Origin: HXMU1420-13 sp965601825
GTDB taxonomy: Bacteria; Bacteroidota; Rhodothermia; Balneolales; Balneolaceae
DNA: 64,000 nucleotides
Direction: 5' to 3'
Assembly (NCBI GenBank): GCA_965601825.1
Contig: OZ271839.1
Coordinates: 2,480,001 to 2,544,000 of the forward strand
Part shown: positions 1-7,789 of the stretch, in pieces
Numbering within the stretch: the first letter of the stretch is position 1
How the letters are laid out: each line of letters opens with the position of its first letter
Translations under genes and position numbers: made by a program
Notes under the pieces: generated by a model
Seen by the model: the letters and a program-made list of their open reading frames with translations, nothing else
What the model was told of the DNA's origin: nothing
Databases searched by the model: none

Positions 1-1996
1 CAGCTAAGCAAACTGCTCTTGGGTCATCTAGTATCAGCTCTTCTAACGTTCTTTTTCCATCTCCCTCTAACCACATATATTTCTTTTGGGTGATAGAGTA
101 TATTTGTCCTTCTTTCTGATTTGGAAATCTTGCATAAAATATTCCATACTCTTTCCCATCTATATATTCCTGAACTATAAAATCACTTGATATTTTTCTT
201 AGTTCGATATCAAACTGAGTCTCATTCTTAGGAATAACAACCCCTTTTCCTCTCTCACCTCTGTCTGGTTTTAATACTAATGGATAGTCAAGCTTATTTG
301 ATTCTATAAAATCCCGAACTGCATCTTTCTTTTCATCAAAGCTCAATTCAACCTTTATCAATTTATATCTGGCAATGGATTCACGTTTACCAATATTATC
401 CAGAATTTCACTTTTTGATTCATTGATAAAACCACCGTCTTTAATTCCTGGATTAGCTAATGTGACAAGTGAAATACTTCGATATTTAATCCATACAAAG
501 AATATGTAGATAATAACCGGGAGGTAAATGAAAAATGGGGGCCAGAATTCCCAATGTCTTCTTCGCTTGTATTTACCATATAATAAACGGCGTCCTTTAT
601 ATGTAAATGATGGGATAATGATTTTAAATACAACAAAAAGAATAGTTAAAACACCCAGCAGAACCCATAATGCGTAATCCTGATAGACAGAGAAATACTG
701 AATCATTTCTTGTCCTAACAAAACTGCTAATCCTACAAGAATTGGTGTCCAGATAATTGATGCTATTCCGAAATAGAACATAAACATTCCAAACCTAGCA
801 CCAATTGCTCCGGCACTAAAATAGGTTGGGAATCTTGTACCCGGAATAAACCTACTAGCAATAATTATACTAGGTCCTTTTGCTTCAAACCATTGATAGG
901 AAAATTGAATATCCTTTTCGGAGATAAACCATTTTAATGGTGCTTTATGTAGTGCACCCGATGCCAACCATCTGCCAGACAAATAAAGTAGTATATCACC
1001 AATAAATATTCCTAATAAACATGCTAGCGTACCCGGAAAGAACCCAATTAAGCCTTGAGCTATCATAAGTCCAGTTCCAATGCAGGTAAGATCTTCTGAT
1101 ATAAATGTTGAAAGAATAATCACGAGCATCAAAACTATAAGGGCTCTTCCCTCTGCTTGAACACTATTTTCAGTATCAAATGGTTTAAATGCTTCTTCTT
1201 GCTTGATTGGATCTGCTGTTTCCCTTGTTAATGAATTTCCATCTTCAACCGAGGAGAGAAATTCTATAATTTTTGTAGCAGTTTGATCAGAATCTAAAAA
1301 TTGTAATCGGCTTTGTGGTAACAACCTACTATGTTCAATAGAAACAGATTCAGGGATTTTTGCCTTTTCTGTATGGATAATTGCAACCGGTATGTTTATC
1401 GAGGTTAGCAACTCTCTTAGTTCATTTTGATTGGATGCTAGCTGTGATTTTGATCTTGTGATTTTATTCGTTTCCGAATTCAGCAATCCAAAATGTGGGA
1501 TTGAGTTGAAGAGAATCGAATGCCAATAAACCTTGGCCTGGTAAATAGCATGATTTAAATGATATCCACCAAGTAATTCTAATTCTTCTACTCCATTTGC
1601 GTCTAAAAGCGTTAGAGATTTAATGGATTCATTCGTTGCCAGATGTATTGCTACAGAGCCACCAATACCCTCTCCAATCAAATGTATTTCACTCCAATTT
1701 AAAGAGTCAGCTATCCGATTGAAGCTTACTGCATTTTCTTTAAATGATCTTTCATCAACGTAAAAAACAAAAAGATTGTACTTGTTTTGTAGCAGCGAAA
1801 TTGTTGATGAATCTGAAAGTACCGGATCAGCTATATAGACTAAATTCTTTTCGATTGAATCAACTGTATCAATAAGCGCTGATCGAATCTCAGTATCCGG
1901 ACTTAGCAGTTTTGATATTAACAGCAATAGAAAGTAAACAGATGGAAGAATCACCCATTTAGATAGATAAAATGGTTTTATCTTTTCTTCTTCCAA
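1..1996 (-). CDS. Pseudo-alpha/beta-hydrolase + DedA (VTT) + ATP-grasp fusion protein, 3' end outside window
   Basis: This reading frame stays open for about 665 codons and leaves the window at base 1, so the C-terminus is missing. I translated it by hand. An in-frame stop at 2021-2023 limits the start, and TTG at 1996 is my choice; GTG at 1954 is possible. After a hydrophobic segment comes an alpha/beta-hydrolase-like region (about 45-260) whose nucleophile elbow reads GEGIG near residue 107, with Gly where Ser is expected. A polytopic DedA/VTT domain follows, with an acidic start (EDLTC, about 299) and the family motif RFIPGTRFP (about 380-388). From about 530 there is an ATP-grasp-like domain with KPDRGERGKGV (about 574-584). 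It starts 11 bases after the DinB-like gene, as the last visible member of the acyltransferase operon. DedA proteins move lipids across membranes and ATP-grasp enzymes make acyl-phosphate-dependent amide bonds, so lipid modification is my inference. Confidence 0.7.
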   Translation of the reverse strand, partial: MEEEKIKPFYLSKWVILPSVYFLLLLISKLLSPDTEIRSALIDTVDSIEKNLVYIADPVLSDSSTISLLQNKYNLFVFYVDERSFKENAVSFNRIADSLNWSEIHLIGEGIGGSVAIHLATNESIKSLTLLDANGVEELELLGGYHLNHAIYQAKVYWHSILFNSIPHFGLLNSETNKITRSKSQLASNQNELRELLTSINIPVAIIHTEKAKIPESVSIEHSRLLPQSRLQFLDSDQTATKIIEFLSSVEDGNSLTRETADPIKQEEAFKPFDTENSVQAEGRALIVLMLVIILSTFISEDLTCIGTGLMIAQGLIGFFPGTLACLLGIFIGDILLYLSGRWLASGALHKAPLKWFISEKDIQFSYQWFEAKGPSIIIASRFIPGTRFPTYFSAGAIGARFGMFMFYFGIASIIWTPILVGLAVLLGQEMIQYFSVYQDYALWVLLGVLTILFVVFKIIIPSFTYKGRRLLYGKYKRRRHWEFWPPFFIYLPVIIYIFFVWIKYRSISLVTLANPGIKDGGFINESKSEILDNIGKRESIARYKLIKVELSFDEKKDAVRDFIESNKLDYPLVLKPDRGERGKGVVIPKNETQFDIELRKISSDFIVQEYIDGKEYGIFYARFPNQKEGQIYSITQKKYMWLEGDGKRTLEELILDDPRAVCLA

Positions 1997-2006
1997 AAGA
2001 GATTGT

Positions 2007-2552
2007 TTAAGAAGCTTTATCTACAGCTTGTTGCTGTTGCTCGTATTTCAACGTTGATGGAGCCACACCAAAACTATCTTCTGGTTTAAATCCAAGAGTT
2101 TCAAGTATCAGTCCAATTAGTGCATAATGATGTACTGTATGGCTAATCAAAAATTGTAATTCACGTCTAACGGTGGATTCACTAACCGGCGAATTCTCCT
2201 CTCCAACACCTTCATTACTTCTTATTTGAATCCGATTATCCAGAAGGTCTGTTTGGTCCGTTAAAATAGTTAATGAGCTTACAATTGATTTTAATGAGTT
2301 GATCATAAACTCTCGATCGGTTTCTAATCTCAAATCTCTAGCTCTGGCATCATAGTCAACCAATCCAGTGTAATTGCTTTCAATCAAACTTATATAATGC
2401 TCAATTATATGCCTAAAGTGTTTCCCGATCCCACTTTTATTAAAAGGCCCATTGTTCTTTGTATAGAGTTCGTCACTTACCGACGAGAGTAAATCAACCC
2501 CTTGTTGAATAAAATGAATATTTGAATGTACCGCTGCTAAATTATTCTGCAT
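2007..2552 (-). CDS. DinB-like four-helix-bundle protein
   Basis: A soluble, mostly helical protein of about 181 residues. It shows the spaced histidines of the DinB/YfiT superfamily: GKHFRHIIEHY early on, and SHTVHHYALIG in a late helix. These positions usually bind a divalent metal. I chose ATG at 2552, which overlaps the end of the upstream acyltransferase gene by 11 bases; an in-frame start at 2594 would overlap it by 53. Members act as thiol-dependent transferases or have no known role, so the substrate is unknown. Its place between a lipid acyltransferase and a DedA fusion suggests a job in the same pathway, but that is context only. Confidence 0.7.
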   Translation of the reverse strand: MQNNLAAVHSNIHFIQQGVDLLSSVSDELYTKNNGPFNKSGIGKHFRHIIEHYISLIESNYTGLVDYDARARDLRLETDREFMINSLKSIVSSLTILTDQTDLLDNRIQIRSNEGVGEENSPVSESTVRRELQFLISHTVHHYALIGLILETLGFKPEDSFGVAPSTLKYEQQQQAVDKAS

Positions 2553-3318
2553 GAATATGAGGTTGTTTAATCGGTTCAAAAATCTCTTCAACAATTGCCT
2601 GCGTTTCTGTTGCTAGAAATTTTCTATTCGAATGTACAAGTTTTTTATCGCTGAATGTAATGGTCACTTCAAATTCTTTGATCTTCAATACATTCCAGAA
2701 ATGGTTTGGAAATGAAATATCTGTCCACCAACAAATCTCTGTAGAAACATCTACTGATTCATCATTGCATGTATAAGAAATCGCTGCTGAAGTCACCTCA
2801 ATGGCTTCTTGCGCAGGAAATTGAAATAGAGATGATTTGAAAGGTAAGAGGCCTTCTCCTCCAGAAGTTGTGCTTTCTGGAAATAGAAAAATGCCTTGTG
2901 CTTCTGTTAAGTGCTCAGAAATCTCTTTATTTACTCTAGATACATCAGTTTTTCTGTCCCGGTCGACAAATATTAAACCAGATGTTCCCAATACAAATCC
3001 GGCAATAGGCCATTCCTTGATATCACTTTTTGCTATAAATGTACCTCTGGAATTCGCGAATAATACAAATATATCTATGTAGCTAAGATGATTAGCAACC
3101 AGAAAAAACGGTGGATTTGGTGGATTACCTTTAACAACTATCTTCATTCCAATAATCGATGCAATTGATTGGCCCCATTTACTTCTTGCCATGGCTGACC
3201 AACCTTTCTTATCAACCCCGAAAATGGAAAGAAACAAGCCAATTAGTATCACAAAATAATAAAATGCGGTTGATCCAAAGAATAAGAACAACCTTAGTAG
3301 CGCTCTAAAATTCGACAT
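2542..3318 (-). CDS. 1-acyl-glycerol-phosphate/lyso-ornithine-lipid type O-acyltransferase (PlsC/OlsA family)
   Basis: A membrane-associated acyltransferase of 258 residues, the usual size of the family. A hydrophobic N-terminal anchor (about 10-30) precedes the catalytic HX4D box NHLSYID at about 75-81. The substrate-binding block FPESTTSGG lies near 146-154. PlsC-family enzymes move an acyl chain from acyl-ACP or acyl-CoA to a lipid hydroxyl. The gene begins 18 bases after the OlsB-like gene ends, and the pair resembles olsB-olsA of ornithine-lipid synthesis or the glycine-lipid pair of Bacteroides. I therefore favour O-acylation of an N-(3-hydroxyacyl) amino acid over phosphatidic acid synthesis, though the sequence alone does not decide. 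Confidence 0.8.
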   Translation of the reverse strand: MSNFRALLRLFLFFGSTAFYYFVILIGLFLSIFGVDKKGWSAMARSKWGQSIASIIGMKIVVKGNPPNPPFFLVANHLSYIDIFVLFANSRGTFIAKSDIKEWPIAGFVLGTSGLIFVDRDRKTDVSRVNKEISEHLTEAQGIFLFPESTTSGGEGLLPFKSSLFQFPAQEAIEVTSAAISYTCNDESVDVSTEICWWTDISFPNHFWNVLKIKEFEVTITFSDKKLVHSNRKFLATETQAIVEEIFEPIKQPHIHAE

Positions 3319-3336
3319 ACTTAAAAAGTATGAAAT

Positions 3337-4122
3337 CTATTTCAGAAATAATGATTTAGATTGATCAGAAAGGGATTCTAAATCTAATAAGATGAGAAAA
3401 TCAATTGTTTTAAAAATCTTATCTAAGGCGGGAGGACTACAAACTTTAGTACCTATATCCATATAAAGTCTAAAGAGTTGAGGCAATTTTACCTGATCAT
3501 TAAACTCATGATATTTCGCAAGTGATAAGCATTCGAAATCAGTTTGAACTTTTATTTCGATGCTGTTATGCATATAAGCATGATCCAATAAATAATTATG
3601 AAAAGCTTCACCTTCTGCCGGATTTTGACTTGTAATGGAGCAACAACCAAATAAGTATCTTTTACCAGCGAGTTGTAGGTATTTAGCTAAGCCCCTCCAT
3701 AGCAGGTATAATACTCTTCCACTTCTGTGATCACGATGAATACAAGCTCTTCCCAATTCAACTACGTTTTCAAGAACATGGTCTGGAAATTTTGAAATAT
3801 CGAATTCTTGAGCAGTATAAAAGCCATTTCCTGCATTTGCCATCTTATTATCCTGCATTCGATAAGTCCCAATTACCTCTTTGGTTTGGTTCTCGATAAC
3901 TAATAAATGATGGCATTGGGCATCAAATTCATCTTCATCCATTTTAGTTTGATAAGATTCAGATAAACCCTCACCCAACTCGATATTAAATACATCAAAT
4001 CTCAATTGAAGTGCTTTTTCAATTTCATCTCTTGTTGATGCTATTTTAACAGAATATTTTTTCCCCGGAATGAATAATTCCTCTACTTTTGTTGAAGAGA
4101 TATAATTGTTGGTAATGCTCAT
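3337..4122 (-). CDS. GNAT-type N-acyltransferase, OlsB-like (aminolipid synthesis)
   Basis: A 261-residue protein of the OlsB/hemolysin-like acyltransferase family (Acetyltransf_5 type). Family features are the early LRFDVFNIELGEG segment, the acidic run DEDEFDAQCHHLLV, GTYRM, and the core VELGRACIHRDHRSG followed by LLWRGLAKY. OlsB enzymes transfer a 3-hydroxyacyl chain from ACP to the amino group of ornithine, and related Bacteroidota enzymes use glycine. It is the first gene of the operon, transcribed from the 102-base region it shares with the divergent hydrolase. Which amino acid it uses cannot be read from the sequence. Confidence 0.8.
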   Translation of the reverse strand: MSITNNYISSTKVEELFIPGKKYSVKIASTRDEIEKALQLRFDVFNIELGEGLSESYQTKMDEDEFDAQCHHLLVIENQTKEVIGTYRMQDNKMANAGNGFYTAQEFDISKFPDHVLENVVELGRACIHRDHRSGRVLYLLWRGLAKYLQLAGKRYLFGCCSITSQNPAEGEAFHNYLLDHAYMHNSIEIKVQTDFECLSLAKYHEFNDQVKLPQLFRLYMDIGTKVCSPPALDKIFKTIDFLILLDLESLSDQSKSLFLK

Positions 4123-4148
4123 TCTGCTTAGTTTTAGGTCGCTAGTGA

Positions 4149-4172
4149 ATGATAAAAGAGTTCTATTATCAT
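4149..4172. promoter_or_regulatory. Inverted repeat in divergent intergenic region
   Basis: ATGATAA and TTATCAT form a perfect 7-base dyad separated by 10 bases. It lies between the divergent OlsB-like and hydrolase genes. The position suits an operator acting on both promoters, but no regulator can be assigned. Confidence 0.3.
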
Positions 4173-4224
4173 AGCATTAAGAGTATATAAATTCATCACG
4201 AACAATCGCAAAAAATAGCCATAA

Positions 4225-5010
4225 GTGCTTTATTATAAAAAATACGAGAAGAATCCTGAGAATGAGTGGGTAGTTTTTGTACACGGTGCAGGTGGTAGTA
4301 GCTCTATTTGGTTCCAACAATTAAAAGCTTTCAAGGCTGGATTCAATGTACTTTTAGTAGATTTACGAGGGCATGGTAAATCAAAAGATGCATTACAGCT
4401 CTATTATGAGCAAGAATATACCTTTGATGATATTAGTAAGGACGTAATTGAAGTACTCGATCATTTAGAAATAGAAAAAGCACATTTTGTTGGGGTATCA
4501 TTAGGGACAATCATCATACGAAACCTTAGTGAAATCGCTCCTGATAGAGTCAAATCAGCTATTCTATGTGGAGCAATCACTCGCTTAAATGTTCGTTCAC
4601 GCTTTCTAGTATTTATTGGCAATACATTTAAGAAATTTATCCCGTACATGTGGTTATATAGCTTTTTTGCATGGATAATAATGCCAAGAAAACGACATGC
4701 TAAAGCAAGAAATCTGTTTATCAGAGAAGCAAAGAAACTTTATCAAAAGGAATTTCTTCGATGGTTTAAGCTCACTAACTCTGTAAATCCACTCCTCAAA
4801 TACTTCAAAGAAAAAGAGATTCCCACTCCAACTCTATATGTTATGGGTAGTGAGGACTACATGTTTCTCCCTCCTGTTCAACAAATTGTATCCCAACACC
4901 AATATTCCTATCTGGAAGTAATTGAAAACTGTGGCCACGTTTGTAATGTAGAGCAGCCACGTAGATTCAATAAAGTTTCTATCGACTTTATTGAGAGGCA
5001 TTCAATTTAA
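4225..5010 (+). CDS. Alpha/beta-fold hydrolase
   Basis: A 261-residue cytoplasmic alpha/beta hydrolase starting with GTG. Visible landmarks are the oxyanion segment HGAGG at about 20-24, the strand DLRGHGKS, the nucleophile elbow GVSLG (90-94, Ser92), a candidate acid Asp in GSEDY, and the catalytic His in GHVCN near 238. An insertion with several aromatic and basic residues (about 125-185) forms the lid. There is no signal peptide. It is transcribed away from the aminolipid operon and converges on the secretin gene, leaving 11 bases between stops. Substrate unknown; esterase or lipase activity is the general expectation. Confidence 0.8.
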   Translation: MLYYKKYEKNPENEWVVFVHGAGGSSSIWFQQLKAFKAGFNVLLVDLRGHGKSKDALQLYYEQEYTFDDISKDVIEVLDHLEIEKAHFVGVSLGTIIIRNLSEIAPDRVKSAILCGAITRLNVRSRFLVFIGNTFKKFIPYMWLYSFFAWIIMPRKRHAKARNLFIREAKKLYQKEFLRWFKLTNSVNPLLKYFKEKEIPTPTLYVMGSEDYMFLPPVQQIVSQHQYSYLEVIENCGHVCNVEQPRRFNKVSIDFIERHSI

Positions 5011-5021
5011 TTATTCAACTC

Positions 5022-6929
5022 TTACTCTCTTGGCAGAGTGAATAACCAAGCTTCTGGATTAATATCCGAACGGATATCCATCAAATAATCGACGGCTGTT
5101 TCGAAATCAGAAAAACCCTGGTATGCTACAAAATTGAATCTTGATTCAGGATGAAAAAGTACCTGAGTATTATAGCCTTCACCTGTAAGGGTATCAAAAA
5201 ATCTGTTTGCATTATTCTTAACGATGAAAGAGCCTCCAATAACGAAGTATTTTAGACCATTAACTTCCTCATCTAACTCGAGTTCTTGATCACCATTTTC
5301 CTTTTTGGTGAGATATTCATTCAGACTAAATGCCCTCGGTACAACAACCATCAATTCTGGGTTCTCAACAGGCAGACTTAATTCATCCGCTAATTGTTGT
5401 TGTTCTGGAGTAAGTTCGTCTTCTACCGGAGCTTGTACAGTATCAACTAGTGTCTCTTCCATATTATCCTGCATGTCAGCTATTGGCATATCATCAGCTT
5501 CATCGTCTGAAACAGGCGTTTCTACCTCTTCTGGTTCATTATCAAGTGAGGTATCTATCGTATCAGGTTCTTCAGCTTGGGTAATTTCATCAAGTTGCAT
5601 TGGCCGAGTCAACAAAGTATTCTCGAACACAGCATCTAAGTTGTTTCTAAAATCAGTTCTTTCGCCTTCAAGTACTTCTCTTTTTGTACTAAACTGCTCG
5701 GCAGCTCTTTCTTCTAGTGTTTTCTCAAGCGAAGCCTGTACAATAATGACTAATTCGTTTTCAATTAAATCATTCGAGTTGTAGCCAAATAAATATCGCA
5801 ATCCAAAAAACCATGGTGGTAGATCTTTAAGAATTGGAATACCTCTTCGCACACTTGATTCTTCAGTACGGTATAAACCTGCAATAGCTGTTGCTTCACC
5901 ATCTAGTAATAAGGCTTGAGTTGAAGCTTCTTGTTTGTTGATGATAGTACTTACAACGTCAGGCTGAGCCGAAGAGCGCTCTACTTCAATATTCAAATGA
6001 ATAAAAGAAGTATCATTGATTTCAATTACAGTTGGTGTAACTACTAAAATTGTACCAGTACTAAAAAACTGATCAGTAACATTACCCGCAATATCTCTCT
6101 GTTTGATACTGAAATCCTGACCGACCTGAACACGACCTTCCTGACCATCTACTACTTTTGTAAATGGCGTTGCAAGGACTTCACCAAGGTTATCTGCTTC
6201 AAAAGCACTGAACAAAGCCTGAACACTAATTGCATTTTCACCTTCACCAAATGGACCTAAGTTAACGAGAGCGTTAAATGCGTTTTGTGAAACTGAAGCA
6301 GCATTAAAGGAATTAATGGCAACAAATTGATCCGTGAAATCTGTATTCGGCACACCTTGTTCCGGTGTTGCACCATCACCCGCTACAACCTGGTTTAAAT
6401 CCTCAGGGATAATCCCTCTTAATGTTGACCAGTCAACACCAATTTCTTGTAGAGCTCGTCTGTTACCTTCAAAAAATGTCGCATTTATTCGTACTTCACG
6501 AGTTTCAAGGTTTATGTCACCTGAAGTAGCATTTGGATCAACTAAAGCATCTTCGGGGCCGGCGATTGAACTAAGAGGAACAATTTCTACATAGTCTTGT
6601 TCTTCAATAATAGTTAGTCCTTTAAGTCTTAAAATAAACGCTAATGCATCTTCCCAATGCATTGCCGGTAAACTAACTCCAATTTCACCTGCTGTTCCTG
6701 TTTGGTCAACAATGAATTTATTTCTGTACTCCTGATAAAACTGGTTTATCACTTCTATGGCTTCTACATAAGATGTACTTCTATCAAATGCGACAATTTC
6801 ATCAGGATTAGTAAACTCTCTTGGATATTCATCCTGAGCTTGAACTACCTGAGGACTAAGCATAAATATAGCCAGTCCAAAGAGTAAAATTTTCGAAATT
6901 CGTTTTAGTATTTGTAGATGTATTTTCAT
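5022..6929 (-). CDS. Type IV pilus-like outer-membrane secretin with C-terminal SPOR domain (PilQ-like)
   Basis: A 635-residue exported protein with a signal peptide ending near Ala31. Residues about 50-120 resemble the short STN/secretin N-terminal domain. The C-terminal secretin core runs from roughly 250 to 400 and includes VGQDF, a beta-rich pore segment, and GLYRTEESSVRRGIPILKD near 353, which matches the conserved secretin signature. A Pro/Glu/Asp-rich linker (about 430-540) follows. The final 80 residues (about 555-632) form a SPOR-like domain beginning YFVIGGSF and ending near PEAWLF. Secretins normally end soon after the pore, so a SPOR tail, which usually binds denuded peptidoglycan, is unusual. 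The start overlaps the stop of the PilO-PilP gene by four bases; it is last in the pilus operon. Confidence 0.85.
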   Translation of the reverse strand: MKIHLQILKRISKILLFGLAIFMLSPQVVQAQDEYPREFTNPDEIVAFDRSTSYVEAIEVINQFYQEYRNKFIVDQTGTAGEIGVSLPAMHWEDALAFILRLKGLTIIEEQDYVEIVPLSSIAGPEDALVDPNATSGDINLETREVRINATFFEGNRRALQEIGVDWSTLRGIIPEDLNQVVAGDGATPEQGVPNTDFTDQFVAINSFNAASVSQNAFNALVNLGPFGEGENAISVQALFSAFEADNLGEVLATPFTKVVDGQEGRVQVGQDFSIKQRDIAGNVTDQFFSTGTILVVTPTVIEINDTSFIHLNIEVERSSAQPDVVSTIINKQEASTQALLLDGEATAIAGLYRTEESSVRRGIPILKDLPPWFFGLRYLFGYNSNDLIENELVIIVQASLEKTLEERAAEQFSTKREVLEGERTDFRNNLDAVFENTLLTRPMQLDEITQAEEPDTIDTSLDNEPEEVETPVSDDEADDMPIADMQDNMEETLVDTVQAPVEDELTPEQQQLADELSLPVENPELMVVVPRAFSLNEYLTKKENGDQELELDEEVNGLKYFVIGGSFIVKNNANRFFDTLTGEGYNTQVLFHPESRFNFVAYQGFSDFETAVDYLMDIRSDINPEAWLFTLPRE

Positions 6930-7789
6930 CGCACTACCTCCAGGGTAACTACTTCTGCTATGCCGCCGATGTCTAGATTAAATGTAGCAGTTTTATTTTC
7001 AGAATCAATGGATGTTAAATTTCCAAGATAAACTCGGTCTCCAACTTTCAGAGATACAATTCGTCCGGTTTGATTTCTTATAAATATTCGATTAGATGTC
7101 ATACCGATCAAGCGTGATGAACGGGGATCAGTTAAACCTTCTAAATTTGCTTCTACCGTTGGTTGAATTAACGGGTAAATTGGATTGTATGTAGAGATAT
7201 CTTCCTTTAGTTGAATCGCATATTCGGTACTTACCGAATCAAATAATGATACTTTTTCATAGTAGCTTTCGAGTTCAAATGAAAAATTTACCATGTTTAG
7301 GTCTTCTTCTTGACGTGCAGGTGATACAGATAGATTAATTACCTTATTCAAAAGCTGGCTATGTTCTATTCTATTTACAAAATCTGTTAAAGCTCCATAC
7401 GTACTAAAACCTGCAACTGAAGATTGTAGAATTCCATATTCATTATTAGGAACAGAATCTGAGTAGATAAAATCGAAATTAATGAGATATCCGCCTTCTG
7501 CATTCACATCATTCAAAAAATCGAAAACATCGTCTGGTTTATTTTCTGGGAACAATATTTTGTCATAATTACCCATCACTTCTAATGCAGCTTCATACCG
7601 AGCGTTTAATTCAGTGAACTGCGAATTAATATCGAGTTTTGAATTTAAATCACTTTCTTTGGAAGCTAATGAACTTTCTAAATCCTGAATCTTTGATTCC
7701 AAAAAGAATTTTGAATATGAGAATCCTGCCCCTAAAATGATTGATAGGGTTACTAGCAAAATGATGGTATTTCGTATGGCATATGACAC
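6926..7789 (-). CDS. Fused PilO-PilP-like pilus alignment protein
   Basis: A 287-residue inner-membrane protein with one N-terminal transmembrane helix (about 8-28), a coiled coil (about 30-65) and a PilO-like periplasmic domain (about 70-200). A C-terminal beta-domain (about 225-287) contains LKVGDRVYLGNLTSID, which resembles PilP. In other systems PilO and PilP are separate and link the PilM-PilN platform to the secretin. The GTG start at 7789 shares one base with the upstream TAG stop. Its gene lies directly before the secretin, as expected for a PilP-bearing protein. Domain names are by pattern and position; sequence conservation is low. Confidence 0.7.
   Translation of the reverse strand: MSYAIRNTIILLVTLSIILGAGFSYSKFFLESKIQDLESSLASKESDLNSKLDINSQFTELNARYEAALEVMGNYDKILFPENKPDDVFDFLNDVNAEGGYLINFDFIYSDSVPNNEYGILQSSVAGFSTYGALTDFVNRIEHSQLLNKVINLSVSPARQEEDLNMVNFSFELESYYEKVSLFDSVSTEYAIQLKEDISTYNPIYPLIQPTVEANLEGLTDPRSSRLIGMTSNRIFIRNQTGRIVSLKVGDRVYLGNLTSIDSENKTATFNLDIGGIAEVVTLEVVR

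Noticed and set aside
5305..5784. Ser-rich open frame on the plus strand inside the secretin gene
   Set aside because: It is the antisense shadow of the acidic linker; Asp/Glu/Thr codons read backwards give Ser/Val codons. No signal peptide or start signals.
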